Source of the DNA: an uncultured Hyphomicrobiales bacterium
GTDB lineage: Bacteria > Pseudomonadota > Alphaproteobacteria > Rhizobiales > Ancalomicrobiaceae
Assembly: GCA_903930435.1 (NCBI GenBank)
Contig: CAIYYN010000002.1
Coordinates: 1 to 45,354, forward strand
Length of the DNA stretch: 45,354 bases
Direction: 5' to 3'
In this document: piece by piece, positions 33,902 to 43,052 of the stretch
Layout of the letters: the number at the start of each line of letters is the position of its first letter
Numbering within the stretch: position 1 is the stretch's first letter
Notes under the pieces: model-generated
Told to the model about the DNA's origin: nothing
Database searches by the model: none
Seen by the model: the letters and a program-made list of their open reading frames with translations, nothing else
Made by a program: the position numbers and the translations under genes

Positions 33902-34150
33902 GACTGGAGCCGCTTGAGACAGTGATTCAGGTTGACCCACCTGGCCTTGAAACGACTTCAAGGTGCTGGGAAATTGAGTCCGGAAAGCCGCACAACGTGC
34001 TGAAATAGATTCAAAAAATCAAATCTAAGAATTTGATTCAACTTGCCTTCCAAACTGATTCCGGCACTTGAAGTGGATACTCACGTCTCCCCGGTGTTTG
34101 TCGAGGTTTGGCACCAGGGCAGGCGGTATGCCGGTGGAATCCGTAGCAAA
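33902..34150. other. Intergenic spacer after the terminator
   Basis: About 250 bases, with AT-rich stretches near 34005-34040 (several AAATC and GATTC repeats). No gene, tRNA or clear regulatory motif is visible. It separates the convergent giant gene and the SixA-like gene. Confidence 0.4.
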
Positions 34151-34699
34151 CTATTCGTCGAGATCGCTCGCTTCTCCGTCGATCATGAAGAGCTCGCGCG
34201 GTCGGAAGAATGCGACGAGGCGTCCGCCGCCAGCTGCGATGTCGACCCAGTTTCGCGCATCAAAATCGATGACGGCAACGGCCGCCGTCGGGAATTTCTC
34301 GTCGAGCTCCGCTCTGAGCGCCGGATTGCCACTGCCGACCAAGGTGATTGAGAGGTCGCGCAGGGTCGGGTTATGGCCGATCACCATCAAAGTGCGAGTA
34401 GTATCACCGTGCGATCTGATCAGTTCGATATGGGCGTCCTGCGACGTCATGTAGAGGTCGCGGGTCGTGCGGATGGTGAGGTCTTCCTCGAAATAGGGAA
34501 TGATGCCAGCCAGCGTTTCGCGGGTTCGCCGCGCGGACGAACACAGGATTGTCTGGGGCAGGAGACTGTGCTGGGCGCAGTGGCGACCCATCAATGGCGC
34601 GGAGCGGCGACCGCGCGTGTTGAGCGGACGATCAAAGTCATCGATCTCCGGATCATCCCAGGATGATTTCGCATGGCGCAGCAGGAGGAGGCGAGGCAT
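34151..34699 (-). CDS. SixA-like histidine phosphatase
   Basis: A 182-residue histidine phosphatase-family protein of the SixA branch. It starts MPRLLLLRHAKSSWDDPEIDDFDRPLNTRGRRSAPLMG, giving the phospho-accepting His in RHAKS and the second arginine site in RPLNTRG. The second-half histidine is in VIGHNPTLRDL. SixA in E. coli dephosphorylates the Hpt domain of ArcB; related proteins act on small phosphoesters or phospho-histidine proteins. An Hpt protein is encoded 6.5 kb away, which is suggestive but not evidence of pairing. The C-terminal part (RELFMIDGEASDLDE) is acidic. No promoter was recognised. Confidence 0.9.
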   Translation of the reverse strand: MPRLLLLRHAKSSWDDPEIDDFDRPLNTRGRRSAPLMGRHCAQHSLLPQTILCSSARRTRETLAGIIPYFEEDLTIRTTRDLYMTSQDAHIELIRSHGDTTRTLMVIGHNPTLRDLSITLVGSGNPALRAELDEKFPTAAVAVIDFDARNWVDIAAGGGRLVAFFRPRELFMIDGEASDLDE

Positions 34700-34924
34700 G
34701 CAGGTCGTGTCTTTCCGGTTGGTGTCAATCGGGTCTGGCAGCGTGAACGGGTCAGGTCATCCGAATCCGGACAGGATCGGGCGCGCTGACCGATCTTTGC
34801 ACATCTTATTTGAACATGCCGTTACGGTATCGCGAACCCGGCACTTGACGTGCTCGCGCTCGCGGCATTTGCTCGCGTGGATAAAAAGTTTGAAGGCAGA
34901 CTGATTTGGTGAGGGAGTTCTGGT

Positions 34925-35374
34925 ATGCGGATGATTGCGCAGTTTTGGATTGGCTTGACGTTTCTGGCCCTGTCGATTGTGGGCGCTTGGGCGGATGTAA
35001 CGGCGGCGGGCGTCTGGGAAACGATTGACGACAAGTCCGGCAAGGCCAAGTCCACGGTGACGATCTCCCTGTCTGGTGGCGTCTATGTCGGTCGCGTCAC
35101 GACGATTTTCCCGGACCCGGGCCATCCCGCGAACCCGGTTTGCGCCAACTGCACCGGCGCAGCTCACAATGCACCCATCAAGGGCCTTCAGATCATTGAC
35201 GGCATGAAACAGTCGGGCCTCGAATACACCGGCGGCACGATCCTCGATCCCGAATCCGGAACGGTTTATAACGCGCTGATGCAACTGAGCCCGGATGGCG
35301 CCCACCTTGTCGTGCGCGGTTATGTCGGCATTTCGGCGTTCGGCCGCAGCCAGACGTGGAACCGGGTCAAGTAA
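34925..35374 (+). CDS. DUF2147-domain secreted protein
   Basis: A 149-residue exported protein. A signal peptide spans residues 1-23 with likely cleavage after AWA. The mature part follows the DUF2147 pattern: GVWETIDDKSGKAKSTVTI, YVGRVTTIFPDPG, VCANCTGAAHNAPIKGLQII (the two Cys may form a disulfide), GGTILDPESGTVYNALMQL and VVRGYVGISAFGRSQTWNRV. DUF2147 proteins are beta-rich periplasmic proteins of unknown biochemical role. Start at the ATG at 34925. It is convergent with the MoxR gene, six bases apart at their 3' ends, and divergent from the SixA-like gene. Confidence 0.93.
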   Translation: MRMIAQFWIGLTFLALSIVGAWADVTAAGVWETIDDKSGKAKSTVTISLSGGVYVGRVTTIFPDPGHPANPVCANCTGAAHNAPIKGLQIIDGMKQSGLEYTGGTILDPESGTVYNALMQLSPDGAHLVVRGYVGISAFGRSQTWNRVK

Positions 35375-35380
35375 AGCGCG

Positions 35381-36226
35381 CTAGCGGGTCTCGCGCCGAT
35401 GCATGAATGCAAGGCGTTCAAACAGGTGCACATCCTGCTCGTTTTTCAGGAGTGCACCATGCAGCGGAGGGATCAGCTTTTTGGAATCCTGCTCGCGCAG
35501 GGTTGTCTCGTCTATATCTTCGTTGAGCAGCAGCTTGATCCAGTCGAGCAATTCTGACGTCGACGGCTTCTTCTTGATGCCGGGAACGTCCCGAACCTGC
35601 AAGAATACCCGCAAGGCCTCGTCCAGCAGTTGCTTCTTCAAACCGGGGAAGTGAACGTCGACAATCGTGCGCATTGTGTCGGCGTCTGGAAACCGGATGT
35701 AGTGGAAGAAGCAACGCCTGAGGAACGCGTCCGGCAGTTCCTTTTCGTTATTGGATGTGATGATCACAATCGGGCGCTGGACGGCCTTGATCGTCTCGCC
35801 GGTCTCGTAGACGAAGAATTCCATCCGATCGAGTTCCAGCAAGAGATCATTGGGGAACTCGATGTCTGCCTTGTCGATCTCGTCAATCAGCAGAACGGGT
35901 CTGACGGGTGCCGTGAAAGCCTCCCAAAGCTTGCCGCGTCGAATGTAGTTGGCGATGTCATGCACCCGGGCATCGCCCAGTTGGCTGTCGCGCAAACGCG
36001 ACACCGCGTCATACTCGTAGAGCCCCTGCTGCGCCTTGGTCGTTGACTTCACGTGCCACTCGATGAGCGGTACACCAAGATTGCGCGCTATTTCCTTGGC
36101 GAGAATGGTCTTTCCGGTACCAGGTTCGCCCTTCACGAGCAGCGGACGCTCGAGCGTGATAGCTGCGTTGACGGCGATGCTGAGATCCTTGGTGGCGACA
36201 TAATCGGCGGTACCGGTGAAACGCAT
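35381..36226 (-). CDS. MoxR-family AAA+ ATPase (CoxD-like)
   Basis: A 281-residue AAA+ ATPase. Walker A is GEPGTGKT (33-40), Walker B VLLIDEIDKAD (111-121), sensor 1 lies in IITSNNEKEL, and DAFLRRCFFHYIRFPD carries the arginine finger region. It resembles the MoxR ATPases that work with CoxE-like VWA proteins in installing cofactors or remodelling proteins, for example CoxD in CO dehydrogenase maturation. The likely partner VWA gene is 8.6 kb away (25591-26763), not adjacent, although such pairs are usually neighbours. Substrate unknown. It is divergent from flgE across 321 bases. Confidence 0.9.
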   Translation of the reverse strand: MRFTGTADYVATKDLSIAVNAAITLERPLLVKGEPGTGKTILAKEIARNLGVPLIEWHVKSTTKAQQGLYEYDAVSRLRDSQLGDARVHDIANYIRRGKLWEAFTAPVRPVLLIDEIDKADIEFPNDLLLELDRMEFFVYETGETIKAVQRPIVIITSNNEKELPDAFLRRCFFHYIRFPDADTMRTIVDVHFPGLKKQLLDEALRVFLQVRDVPGIKKKPSTSELLDWIKLLLNEDIDETTLREQDSKKLIPPLHGALLKNEQDVHLFERLAFMHRRETR

Positions 36227-36547
36227 GGTGCAGGCAGGCTCCTCAGTCCGGAAGAAAATCGATCATTGCGGGGTCGCCCTGTCGCGGTGGATCCGGCAAA
36301 CGCCGCAACGGCAATCCAGCTTACGCGGGTCAAGGCGGGCGGTAAAGCGGTTGTGACGCTGCACCTGCCGGGCAAAATTTGCCGACAAGAACCGGAAATT
36401 GCCGGGTCCGTTAATGGTAAACAAAACTTAAATCATTGAAAAATAATATGAAAAACCTCTATGATGATTGGCACGGCTCGTGCTCCTTAAGGCGTGACAA
36501 GCAAGCAGAAGCTTCGCTGACGAGCGCCACACCTATGGGAGTTCACA
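36227..36547. other. flgE upstream region with promoter-like signals
   Basis: A 321-base divergent gap. It holds CGTTAATGGT (36409-36418), an AT-rich segment (36419-36450) and a sigma-54-like element (36468-36484). GGGAG precedes the flgE ATG. A promoter for the leftward MoxR gene must also lie here, but I do not see it clearly. Confidence 0.55.
36468..36484 (+). promoter_or_regulatory. Sigma-54-type promoter of flgE
   Basis: TTGGCACGGCTCGTGCT matches TTGGCACG-N4-TTGC-W with one mismatch and keeps the critical GG-N10-GC spacing (GG 36470-36471, GC 36482-36483). A start near 36495 would leave a leader of about 50 bases before the ATG at 36548. In Caulobacter and some rhizobia hook genes are transcribed by RpoN with FlbD. 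No second such element was found near flgK, flgL, the FlaG-like gene or fliC. Confidence 0.65.
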
Positions 36548-38260
36548 ATGGGACTTTTCGGAGCAATGACCACGTCTGTCGCCGGTTTGGCGGCACAGGC
36601 CTTCGCCCTGCAGAATATTTCGGGCAATATCGCCAACTCGCAGACGACTGCCTACAAGTCGAACTCGACGACTTTCTCCGATCTCGTCAATGGTGACAGT
36701 TCGAACGCCGCCACGACCCTTGCTGGCTCGGTGATGGCGATTTCCTCACCCACCAACACACTTCAGGGTGCAGTGAACGCGACCGGCGTTGCCACGAACA
36801 TGGCGATCAACGGCGAGGGGTTCTTTCAGGTTCAGTTGAAAACCGGTGAAACGGACGGCTCGGAAACCTTTAGCGGCGCGAATGTTTACACGCGTGCCGG
36901 CGACTTCACGATGGACAAGCAGGGGTATCTCGTGAATAGCGCTGGTGCGGCGCTGATGGCGATCCCGATCGATCCTGCCACGCAAAACCCGGTCGGTGAT
37001 ACTGCGCAATTGTTGCAAATCTCGACTGGTTATCTCAAGGCAAATCAGACCACCGCGATAACCTACGCGGCGAACCTGCCGGCGACGCCGACGTCGGGAG
37101 TGCTGAACCCGTCCAGTTTCACGGTCAATCCGACCAATACGGCGAGTGCTGCCCAAGTGACCGCAACGGCGGCTTATACCCCGATGACGATAGGCTCTGG
37201 CCAAACGCTCTCGTTTTCGATTACCGACGCGGCCAGCCCGAGTACGCCTTACAATGTGACGTTTAATTCGAGCAGCGGCACAGGTGGCAATGTGTCCATG
37301 GCGCAGGCGCTGGCGGCCATCAACAGTGCCTTGAGCGGGTCAACGATAACGGCGTCAGCCAATAGCAATGGGGCCATCGTGCTGACCAGTTCGGTGACTG
37401 GCACCAGTTCAGGTGTCACAGTCAGTCCTATTACGACAACAGGAACCGGTGCGGGCACCCTGGCAACCGATATCGGCTTTACAACCACCGGGCAATCAGC
37501 AACAGGCACCAATCCAGCCAATTATGTTGAGGCCCAGGACAATACGACCTTCCAGGCGCAGTCGCTCGCGGGATCTTCGACGACGGCCTATACGTCCAAC
37601 GGCAGCGCCGTCAACGTGCAGATGCGTTGGGCGCAGATCTCGACGTCACCGGCAACCTGGAACCTGTTCTACCAGTCGAACACCGCCGCGACTGGTACGA
37701 CGCCAATGTGGACGAATACCGGAACGTCAGCTGTCTTCAATAGCAGTGGCCAGCTCGTCTCGCCTGCCAATGGCAAGATGACGATTTCGAACATGACCGT
37801 CGATGGGTCGAACCTCGGCAATATCACCATGAAATTCGGGACGGGTGGCCTGACCCAGTACCAGTCGCCCAATGGCAATGTTGATGTCAGCACGCTCAGT
37901 CAGGACGGATATGCCTCGGGATCGCTGACAACTGTCGGCGTCAACTCCCAGGGCGAGGTGACGGCCAGCTACACCAACGGCCAGCAGGTCGCGATTGCCC
38001 TGGTGCCACTCTACAAGTTCAACGGTGTTGATGCACTGACCGCATCAACGGGTGGGATTTACGTGCCGAACAATGAGTCCGGTACGCCCGTCAAGATGGC
38101 CTCGACCGACATCACGGGCGGCTCGCTTGAGGCATCGAATACGGATATCGCCTCGCAGTTTTCCAACATGATCGTCACCCAGCAGGCTTACTCCGCCAAC
38201 AGCAAGGTGATCACCACGGCAAACACGATGATGCAGTCCGTCATGGACATCATCCGCTGA
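36548..38260 (+). CDS. flgE: flagellar hook protein FlgE
   Basis: Subunit of the flagellar hook, exported through the flagellar type III apparatus. The conserved N-terminal rod/hook motif is MGLFGAMTTSVAGLAAQAFALQNISGNIANSQTTAYK, and the C-terminus ends IASQFSNMIVTQQAYSANSKVITTANTMMQSVMDIIR; both form the D0 coiled coil. The long Thr/Ser/Gly/Ala-rich middle (about 90-430) corresponds to the outer hook domains. At 570 residues it is longer than E. coli FlgE (402), as usual in alphaproteobacteria. GGGAG lies about seven bases upstream of the ATG. Downstream flgK follows after 203 bases. Confidence 0.95.
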   Translation: MGLFGAMTTSVAGLAAQAFALQNISGNIANSQTTAYKSNSTTFSDLVNGDSSNAATTLAGSVMAISSPTNTLQGAVNATGVATNMAINGEGFFQVQLKTGETDGSETFSGANVYTRAGDFTMDKQGYLVNSAGAALMAIPIDPATQNPVGDTAQLLQISTGYLKANQTTAITYAANLPATPTSGVLNPSSFTVNPTNTASAAQVTATAAYTPMTIGSGQTLSFSITDAASPSTPYNVTFNSSSGTGGNVSMAQALAAINSALSGSTITASANSNGAIVLTSSVTGTSSGVTVSPITTTGTGAGTLATDIGFTTTGQSATGTNPANYVEAQDNTTFQAQSLAGSSTTAYTSNGSAVNVQMRWAQISTSPATWNLFYQSNTAATGTTPMWTNTGTSAVFNSSGQLVSPANGKMTISNMTVDGSNLGNITMKFGTGGLTQYQSPNGNVDVSTLSQDGYASGSLTTVGVNSQGEVTASYTNGQQVAIALVPLYKFNGVDALTASTGGIYVPNNESGTPVKMASTDITGGSLEASNTDIASQFSNMIVTQQAYSANSKVITTANTMMQSVMDIIR

Positions 38261-38463
38261 CGTCGCGTGGTGGCGGGTGCAGGAGTGTGTCCGCCGGTCT
38301 CTGATGAACGAGGTGTGTCGTCAAGGTCACCTCATTTCGGTTCCCGGCGACGGGATCAAATACAGGGTTCGAGGCTTCGCAGATTGCCCCGAACCGGAAT
38401 GACCGATCAGCGGCACCCTGACAGGGGCCGTTTAACGGTGTTGAAGCCCGAGGAGCTGACGAC

Positions 38464-40350
38464 ATGACTATTTCGAGCGCAATTTTGGCCTCCGTGGCAG
38501 GTCTGCAGATCAACCAGCAGGAATCAGCGCTGGTTGCGCAGAATATCGCCAACGCCAGCACGCCCGGTTACACCACGAAAACGCTCTCGGTTGAGGACCG
38601 CATTTCCGACACCGGCCTGAACGGCATGGTCGGCACGGTACAGCGTCAGCTTAACACCGAAGTACAGCAGCAGCTGAACACGTCGACGTCCGAGAACTCC
38701 TATCTGTCGACGCAGAGCTCCTACGCCACGAACATCGACCAGCTCTTTGGAACACCCGGCGCGACCAACACGCTGGAAGCCTCCATTTCCGGCCTGTCAT
38801 CCGCGCTGTCAACCTTGCAGGCCTCGCCGTCGAGCCAATCTGCCCAGCAGGGTGCCACCAGTGCCGCGCAGACGCTTGCCTCGACGCTCAATCAGATGAG
38901 CAGCAATGTCCAGTCACTGCGATCACAGGCCGACGCTTCGATCGGCGACGCCGTTCAGCATGTCAATACGCTGACCAAGAACATCGCCGATCTGAACAAC
39001 AAGATTGTCGCGGGTACGGCTGGCGGCAGCGACATCAGCAATCTCCAGGATCAACGCGATCTCGATGTTCAACAACTTGCGTCGTATGTCGACGTGCAAA
39101 CGCGGACGGACAGCACCGGCCTGATGAATGTGTTCACGACGGCTGGTCAGCAGCTTGTCGGAGCACAGGCGACGCAGCTCAATTTCAATCAGGCAGGCAT
39201 TCTGTCTGCCGATTCCGTCTACACACCCAATTCCAGCAATTCCGCCTTGAGCGGCGTGACAACCGGCACCGGTGATAACACGACGGATCTGATCGCGACC
39301 GGTCAAATCCGGTCGGGGTCGCTGGCGGCGCTCGTCAATGAACGTGACGTGGTCTTGCCGCAAGCCCAGAACCAGCTGGACGACCTGGCAAGCTCCATTG
39401 CCAGCGCATTCTCCGATACGACGACCAAGGGCACGGCAGTATCGATCGGTTCGGGCGCCACTGCCCAATCCGGCCAATCCGTCGATCTTACCGGCATTCA
39501 GAATGGCAATCCGGTCAACCTCTCGTATGTGGACGGAGCAGGCAATACCCAGCAGATCGAATTGGTTCCTGTCAGCAGCGCGAGCAATTTGCCGCTGCCG
39601 CAGTCGACGAGCACCAACCCGGGTGTCAAGGTGATCGGCTTTGACAATTCGGGCGTTGCGGGGGCGACTGCAGTCGCGGCCGCGGCGGCTCTCCAGACGG
39701 CGCTTGGCACCAATTTTACCGTCTCCAATCCGTCAGGCAATCTGCTTCAGGTCGTCAGCCTGACCAGCGGAACGCCGAAGGTGGCGTCGCTGAGCGCTAC
39801 GACCACGCAGACCCAGGTGCAGGGCGGGACAGCGACGCTGCCATTGTTCACCATGGGAACGACCAACGTTGTCTATACCGGCAACTACAGCAACGGCCAG
39901 CTTCAGCGCACCGGACTATCGTCCATCATCTCGGTGAATTCACAGGTCGTGTCCAATCCGTCGCTACTGGTCAGCTATTCGGCCTCCACGCTGCCGGGTG
40001 ACCCGACGCGCCCGACGGCGCTTCTCAACCAGTTCACCAACAATCAGTCGACCTATGGTTCGGAAACCGGAATCGTGACCGGCAAGGCGTCATTCGCTGC
40101 GACCATTTCCGGACTGGCCAACCAGATGACCTCGTATTGGGGAGCCCAGTCGCAGAACGCTACAAGTGCGCTGTCCAGCCAGCAGGTCATCCAGAACAAT
40201 CTGCAATCGCAATATACCACCACTTCGTCCGTCAATATGGACAACCAGTTGGCGCAACTTGTGCAGATCCAGTCGGCCTATACCGCCAATGCCCGCGTGA
40301 TGACGATCGCGCAATCCATGCTGTCGACGCTTATGCAGATACAGGTCTGA
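38464..40350 (+). CDS. flgK: hook-associated protein FlgK
   Basis: Hook-filament junction protein 1. The N-terminus MTISSAILASVAGLQINQQESALVAQNIANASTPGYTTKTL has the flagellar rod motif ANASTPGY, and the C-terminus SSVNMDNQLAQLVQIQSAYTANARVMTIAQSMLSTLMQIQV is the matching D0 helix. A FlgK-like helical segment (LSSALSTLQASPSSQSAQQG) follows residue 100. The 628 residues compare with 547 in E. coli. GAGGAG precedes the ATG. It lies between flgE and flgL on the same strand; the 88-base gap to flgL has its own good ribosome binding site. Confidence 0.95.
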   Translation: MTISSAILASVAGLQINQQESALVAQNIANASTPGYTTKTLSVEDRISDTGLNGMVGTVQRQLNTEVQQQLNTSTSENSYLSTQSSYATNIDQLFGTPGATNTLEASISGLSSALSTLQASPSSQSAQQGATSAAQTLASTLNQMSSNVQSLRSQADASIGDAVQHVNTLTKNIADLNNKIVAGTAGGSDISNLQDQRDLDVQQLASYVDVQTRTDSTGLMNVFTTAGQQLVGAQATQLNFNQAGILSADSVYTPNSSNSALSGVTTGTGDNTTDLIATGQIRSGSLAALVNERDVVLPQAQNQLDDLASSIASAFSDTTTKGTAVSIGSGATAQSGQSVDLTGIQNGNPVNLSYVDGAGNTQQIELVPVSSASNLPLPQSTSTNPGVKVIGFDNSGVAGATAVAAAAALQTALGTNFTVSNPSGNLLQVVSLTSGTPKVASLSATTTQTQVQGGTATLPLFTMGTTNVVYTGNYSNGQLQRTGLSSIISVNSQVVSNPSLLVSYSASTLPGDPTRPTALLNQFTNNQSTYGSETGIVTGKASFAATISGLANQMTSYWGAQSQNATSALSSQQVIQNNLQSQYTTTSSVNMDNQLAQLVQIQSAYTANARVMTIAQSMLSTLMQIQV

Positions 40351-40438
40351 TGTACTCAATCGGCCTCCCGCCTGAGGCCGGTCATTCTCTCTCGTCAATC
40401 GATACCGCGTATCGTTACCAACTTTATCAGGAGTCCCC

Positions 40439-42034
40439 ATGACCTCCGTCGCGCAATATGGCTTTCAGAGCTACATCATCAATCAGCTGGGCGTTCAGCG
40501 TCAGCAGATGACGAACCTCGAACAGCAGGTGTCCACCGGCCTGCAATCGCAGGACTTTGGCGGTCTGGGACAAAACAGGTCGCTGGCGATCGACTTCCAG
40601 AGCCAGATCGATCAAGCCAATACCTATCTGAACACGATCAACAACGCGTCCACGAGCGTCAATATCCTGAACACGTCGATCCAGGGGATCGGTGATACCG
40701 CGACCTCCATGCGCGCCAATTTTGCCCAGCAGGACTACACGCTTCTCACCAACGGACTGACACAGCAACAACAGACCGCTGCCAACGGTCTGGAAGAGGT
40801 TGTCTCCACATTGAACTCGAATATCGGCGGTGATTATGTATTCGGCGGCAAATCCACAAACGCCGCTCCGGTGACCGACCTGACGACCATCCTCGATGGG
40901 ACTGCGACGCAGGCCGGGTTCAATCAGGTCACATCGGAGCGACTGCAGGCTGATCAGGGAACCGCGAACGCGACGACCGGGCAGGTGCTCGGGCGGCTAC
41001 AGGTGACGACGCCTGCAACAAACGCCAATGCGGTGGATCTGACAGCCAATGGCGGCGTATTTGGCTGGCAGTTGAGCAGCGTGTCCAATTCCAACCCGAC
41101 GACCGGGCCAGCGTTGACCCAACCGGCGGGTGGGCAGGGCACGCTTGGCGTTGATTTCACGAATTCCACCATCGGCCCCGGCGACAAGATCACCATTAAC
41201 CTGACGGGTCCGGACGGAACGGCAGAGCCGGTCGTCCTGACGGCTGCCAATGTGCCTGCCATCGTGCCCGGCGCAACGTCTCCGGCACCTCCTGGACCCG
41301 GCGTCTTTTATCTCGGCTCCACGCCAGCGGCCACGGCAGCCAATTTCAGTGCGGCACTGACGTCATCGTTGACGACGATCGGTAACACCGATCTGGTCGC
41401 GGCTTCGGCTGAAGCAGCAGGCAACGACTTTTTCGATACCTATCAAGGTGCCGCGCCGCAGCGCGTTCAGCCGGGTTCGGGCGGCCCGACGGACTTTGCC
41501 AATGCGACCACGCTTGTTGCCGGGACCACCGGGCCAACTGGCAACACCGTCGCCTGGTATACGGGTGATCAATCTGCGACCACGCCGCGTCAGGACGCAA
41601 CAGCCCAGGTCGATAATGAGATTTCGATCAACTTCGGTGTTCGTGCCAACGAGCCTGGATTTTCGGATATCGTCAAGCAGCTGGCCGTTGCCTCGACCTT
41701 TAATGCGTCAAGCGGAACGGCGACGGCAAAGGCTTCCTATCTGTCGCTCGGAACCAAGGTCCTGAACGCGTTGGCGGCACCAACGACCACCAATGCGCTG
41801 ACCGCCATCCAGACGGATATCGCCGATGCAGGTGCAGCCGCAAATGATGCCAAGACGCGTCTGACGACACAGGTCGGTACCTATCAGACCGTCGTCAGCA
41901 ACATAGAGAACGCAGACCAGACGACGACCGTCGCTTCGCTGGCCGCTCTCCAGACCCAAATGCAGGCGAGCTACGAAGCATCAAATATCCTGCTGCATAT
42001 GTCTCTGGCGACCTATATCACGTCGACGGGCTGA
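40439..42034 (+). CDS. flgL: hook-associated protein FlgL
   Basis: Hook-filament junction protein 3, a flagellin-like protein. The N-terminal D0/D1 helices (MTSVAQYGFQSYIINQLGVQRQQMTNLEQQVSTGLQ) and the conserved GGDYVFGGKSTNAAPV motif are present, and the C-terminus (ADQTTTVASLAALQTQMQASYEASNILLHMSLATYITSTG) is the returning helix. The 531 residues exceed E. coli FlgL (317), with an insert in the outer domain (about 200-400) rich in Gly, Ala, Thr and Pro. AGGAG lies six bases upstream of the ATG. Last gene of the flgE-flgK-flgL row; the gap to the convergent flaF holds a weak hairpin. Confidence 0.93.
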   Translation: MTSVAQYGFQSYIINQLGVQRQQMTNLEQQVSTGLQSQDFGGLGQNRSLAIDFQSQIDQANTYLNTINNASTSVNILNTSIQGIGDTATSMRANFAQQDYTLLTNGLTQQQQTAANGLEEVVSTLNSNIGGDYVFGGKSTNAAPVTDLTTILDGTATQAGFNQVTSERLQADQGTANATTGQVLGRLQVTTPATNANAVDLTANGGVFGWQLSSVSNSNPTTGPALTQPAGGQGTLGVDFTNSTIGPGDKITINLTGPDGTAEPVVLTAANVPAIVPGATSPAPPGPGVFYLGSTPAATAANFSAALTSSLTTIGNTDLVAASAEAAGNDFFDTYQGAAPQRVQPGSGGPTDFANATTLVAGTTGPTGNTVAWYTGDQSATTPRQDATAQVDNEISINFGVRANEPGFSDIVKQLAVASTFNASSGTATAKASYLSLGTKVLNALAAPTTTNALTAIQTDIADAGAAANDAKTRLTTQVGTYQTVVSNIENADQTTTVASLAALQTQMQASYEASNILLHMSLATYITSTG

Positions 42035-42070
42035 GCGCGTTGAACGGTCATTCGCTCGACTGAAATGGTG

Positions 42071-42096
42071 GCCCGGTCGGCGTGCCGGGCTCCTTC
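42071..42096. terminator. Possible terminator between flgL and flaF
   Basis: GCCCGG (42071-42076) pairs with CCGGGC (42085-42090) across an 8-nt loop and is followed by TCCTTC. It lies midway between the convergent flgL and flaF. Without a longer U-run the call is weak. Confidence 0.4.
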
Positions 42097-42119
42097 AAAA
42101 ACGACACGTGGGCGATTTG

Positions 42120-42509
42120 TCATCCACGCAGTCCGGACGCAACCGAACGATTGATCTCAACAAGCGTTGCAAGCGCATCGCGTGCCGATTGGCCGGAAGC
42201 CTCCTGCAGGGTTTGCGCACTTCGCCGGATCACGTAAAGCCCGAGTTCTGCGACAGACTGGCGGATAGCGTCCGGCAGATCGCTCCCGCCGCGCATTGCC
42301 GATGTGATCAGGATCGTCCAGATCTTGCAATTGAACGTGATGGCCGCGACCAGCGCTTTTGTGTTCGGGGGGTGGCGATCGTCGACGAGATCCGTTGGCA
42401 CCGCCTGAAGGTGAGAGGCCGCCGCAAGCAGCAGACCTGCCTCGAGTTCACGCGGAGATGCAGTTTTCTGTCGGGTCGAGCGATAGGCTTCAGCTGCGCG
42501 GGACTGCAT
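42120..42509 (-). CDS. flaF: flagellar biosynthesis regulator FlaF
   Basis: A 129-residue protein of the FlaF family found in alphaproteobacteria. The family pattern YRSTRQKTASPRELEAGLLLAAASHLQAV and the conserved ALVAAITFNCKIWTILITSAM segment are visible. In Caulobacter FlaF is needed for flagellin production and FlaF/FlbT act in opposite ways on flagellin mRNA translation and stability. Its start overlaps flbT by 20 bases, so the two genes are co-transcribed and probably coupled. The flagellin gene begins 2 kb away on the opposite strand. Confidence 0.93.
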   Translation of the reverse strand: MQSRAAEAYRSTRQKTASPRELEAGLLLAAASHLQAVPTDLVDDRHPPNTKALVAAITFNCKIWTILITSAMRGGSDLPDAIRQSVAELGLYVIRRSAQTLQEASGQSARDALATLVEINRSVASGLRG

Positions 42510-42885
42510 GATTCAGTATCATCTCCTCGTAATCGATCAGATTGCGGGCTTCCTTGAGGGCTCTGTAAAGATTGCCGTCCAGCATTTCGTGCGATATCCG
42601 CGTGACATAGGGTGTCGAACTTGGGGATGCTTCGAGTATATCGCGCACGAAATTCAAGTAGTCATCTTGCATCTTTTCCATTGATTTGGATAAATACATC
42701 AATTGTACAGCAAGATATATTCGTTTTGCCGGCGTATTTGCAGCAGCAGGCGTCATGATATCTTTTTCGCGCAGGATCGGCGCATCGCCATCGATGTACA
42801 GCCGGGTACGCTGGTTATCATTCGTAATGACTGATTCCCCAATAATGATCTGCTCCCCCGGTCTAAGTTCGACTTTAAGCGCCAT
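42490..42885 (-). CDS. flbT: flagellar biosynthesis repressor FlbT
   Basis: RNA-binding regulator of flagellin synthesis. The start MALKVELRPGEQIIIGESVITNDNQRTRLYIDGDAPILREKDIM matches FlbT, as does the LMYLSKSMEKMQDDYLNFVRDILEASPSSTPYV region. In Caulobacter FlbT binds the 5' leader of fljK flagellin mRNA and promotes its decay when flagellin is not needed. I place the start at the ATG at 42885, which gives the usual N-terminus; an ATG two codons earlier (42891) is possible, and GAGG precedes the later one. It is first in flbT-flaF. The flagellin leader here has a suitable hairpin. Confidence 0.94.
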   Translation of the reverse strand: MALKVELRPGEQIIIGESVITNDNQRTRLYIDGDAPILREKDIMTPAAANTPAKRIYLAVQLMYLSKSMEKMQDDYLNFVRDILEASPSSTPYVTRISHEMLDGNLYRALKEARNLIDYEEMILNHAVPRS

Positions 42886-43052
42886 TTTCACATCCTCATT
42901 ATCAATTGATCCGTCCAGCAGCGGGATCTGTGTCAGATCATCAAGTCATTGCGGAAGATACGTCAATGCGGGTAACGGCGGAATAGGGTCGTTTCGTTGG
43001 GAAAAAGCTTTTATGCACATGTTACATCGGCCGCATTTGTTAAATTAATTAC

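Noticed and set aside
34107-34125. Sigma-54-like TTGGCACC element near the SixA-like gene
   Set aside because: The spacing between GG and GC is 11 rather than 10, and it points into the 3' end of a gene on the other strand.
38261-38463. tRNA-like GGTTCGAGGC in the flgE-flgK gap
   Set aside because: No acceptor or anticodon stems can be formed around it.
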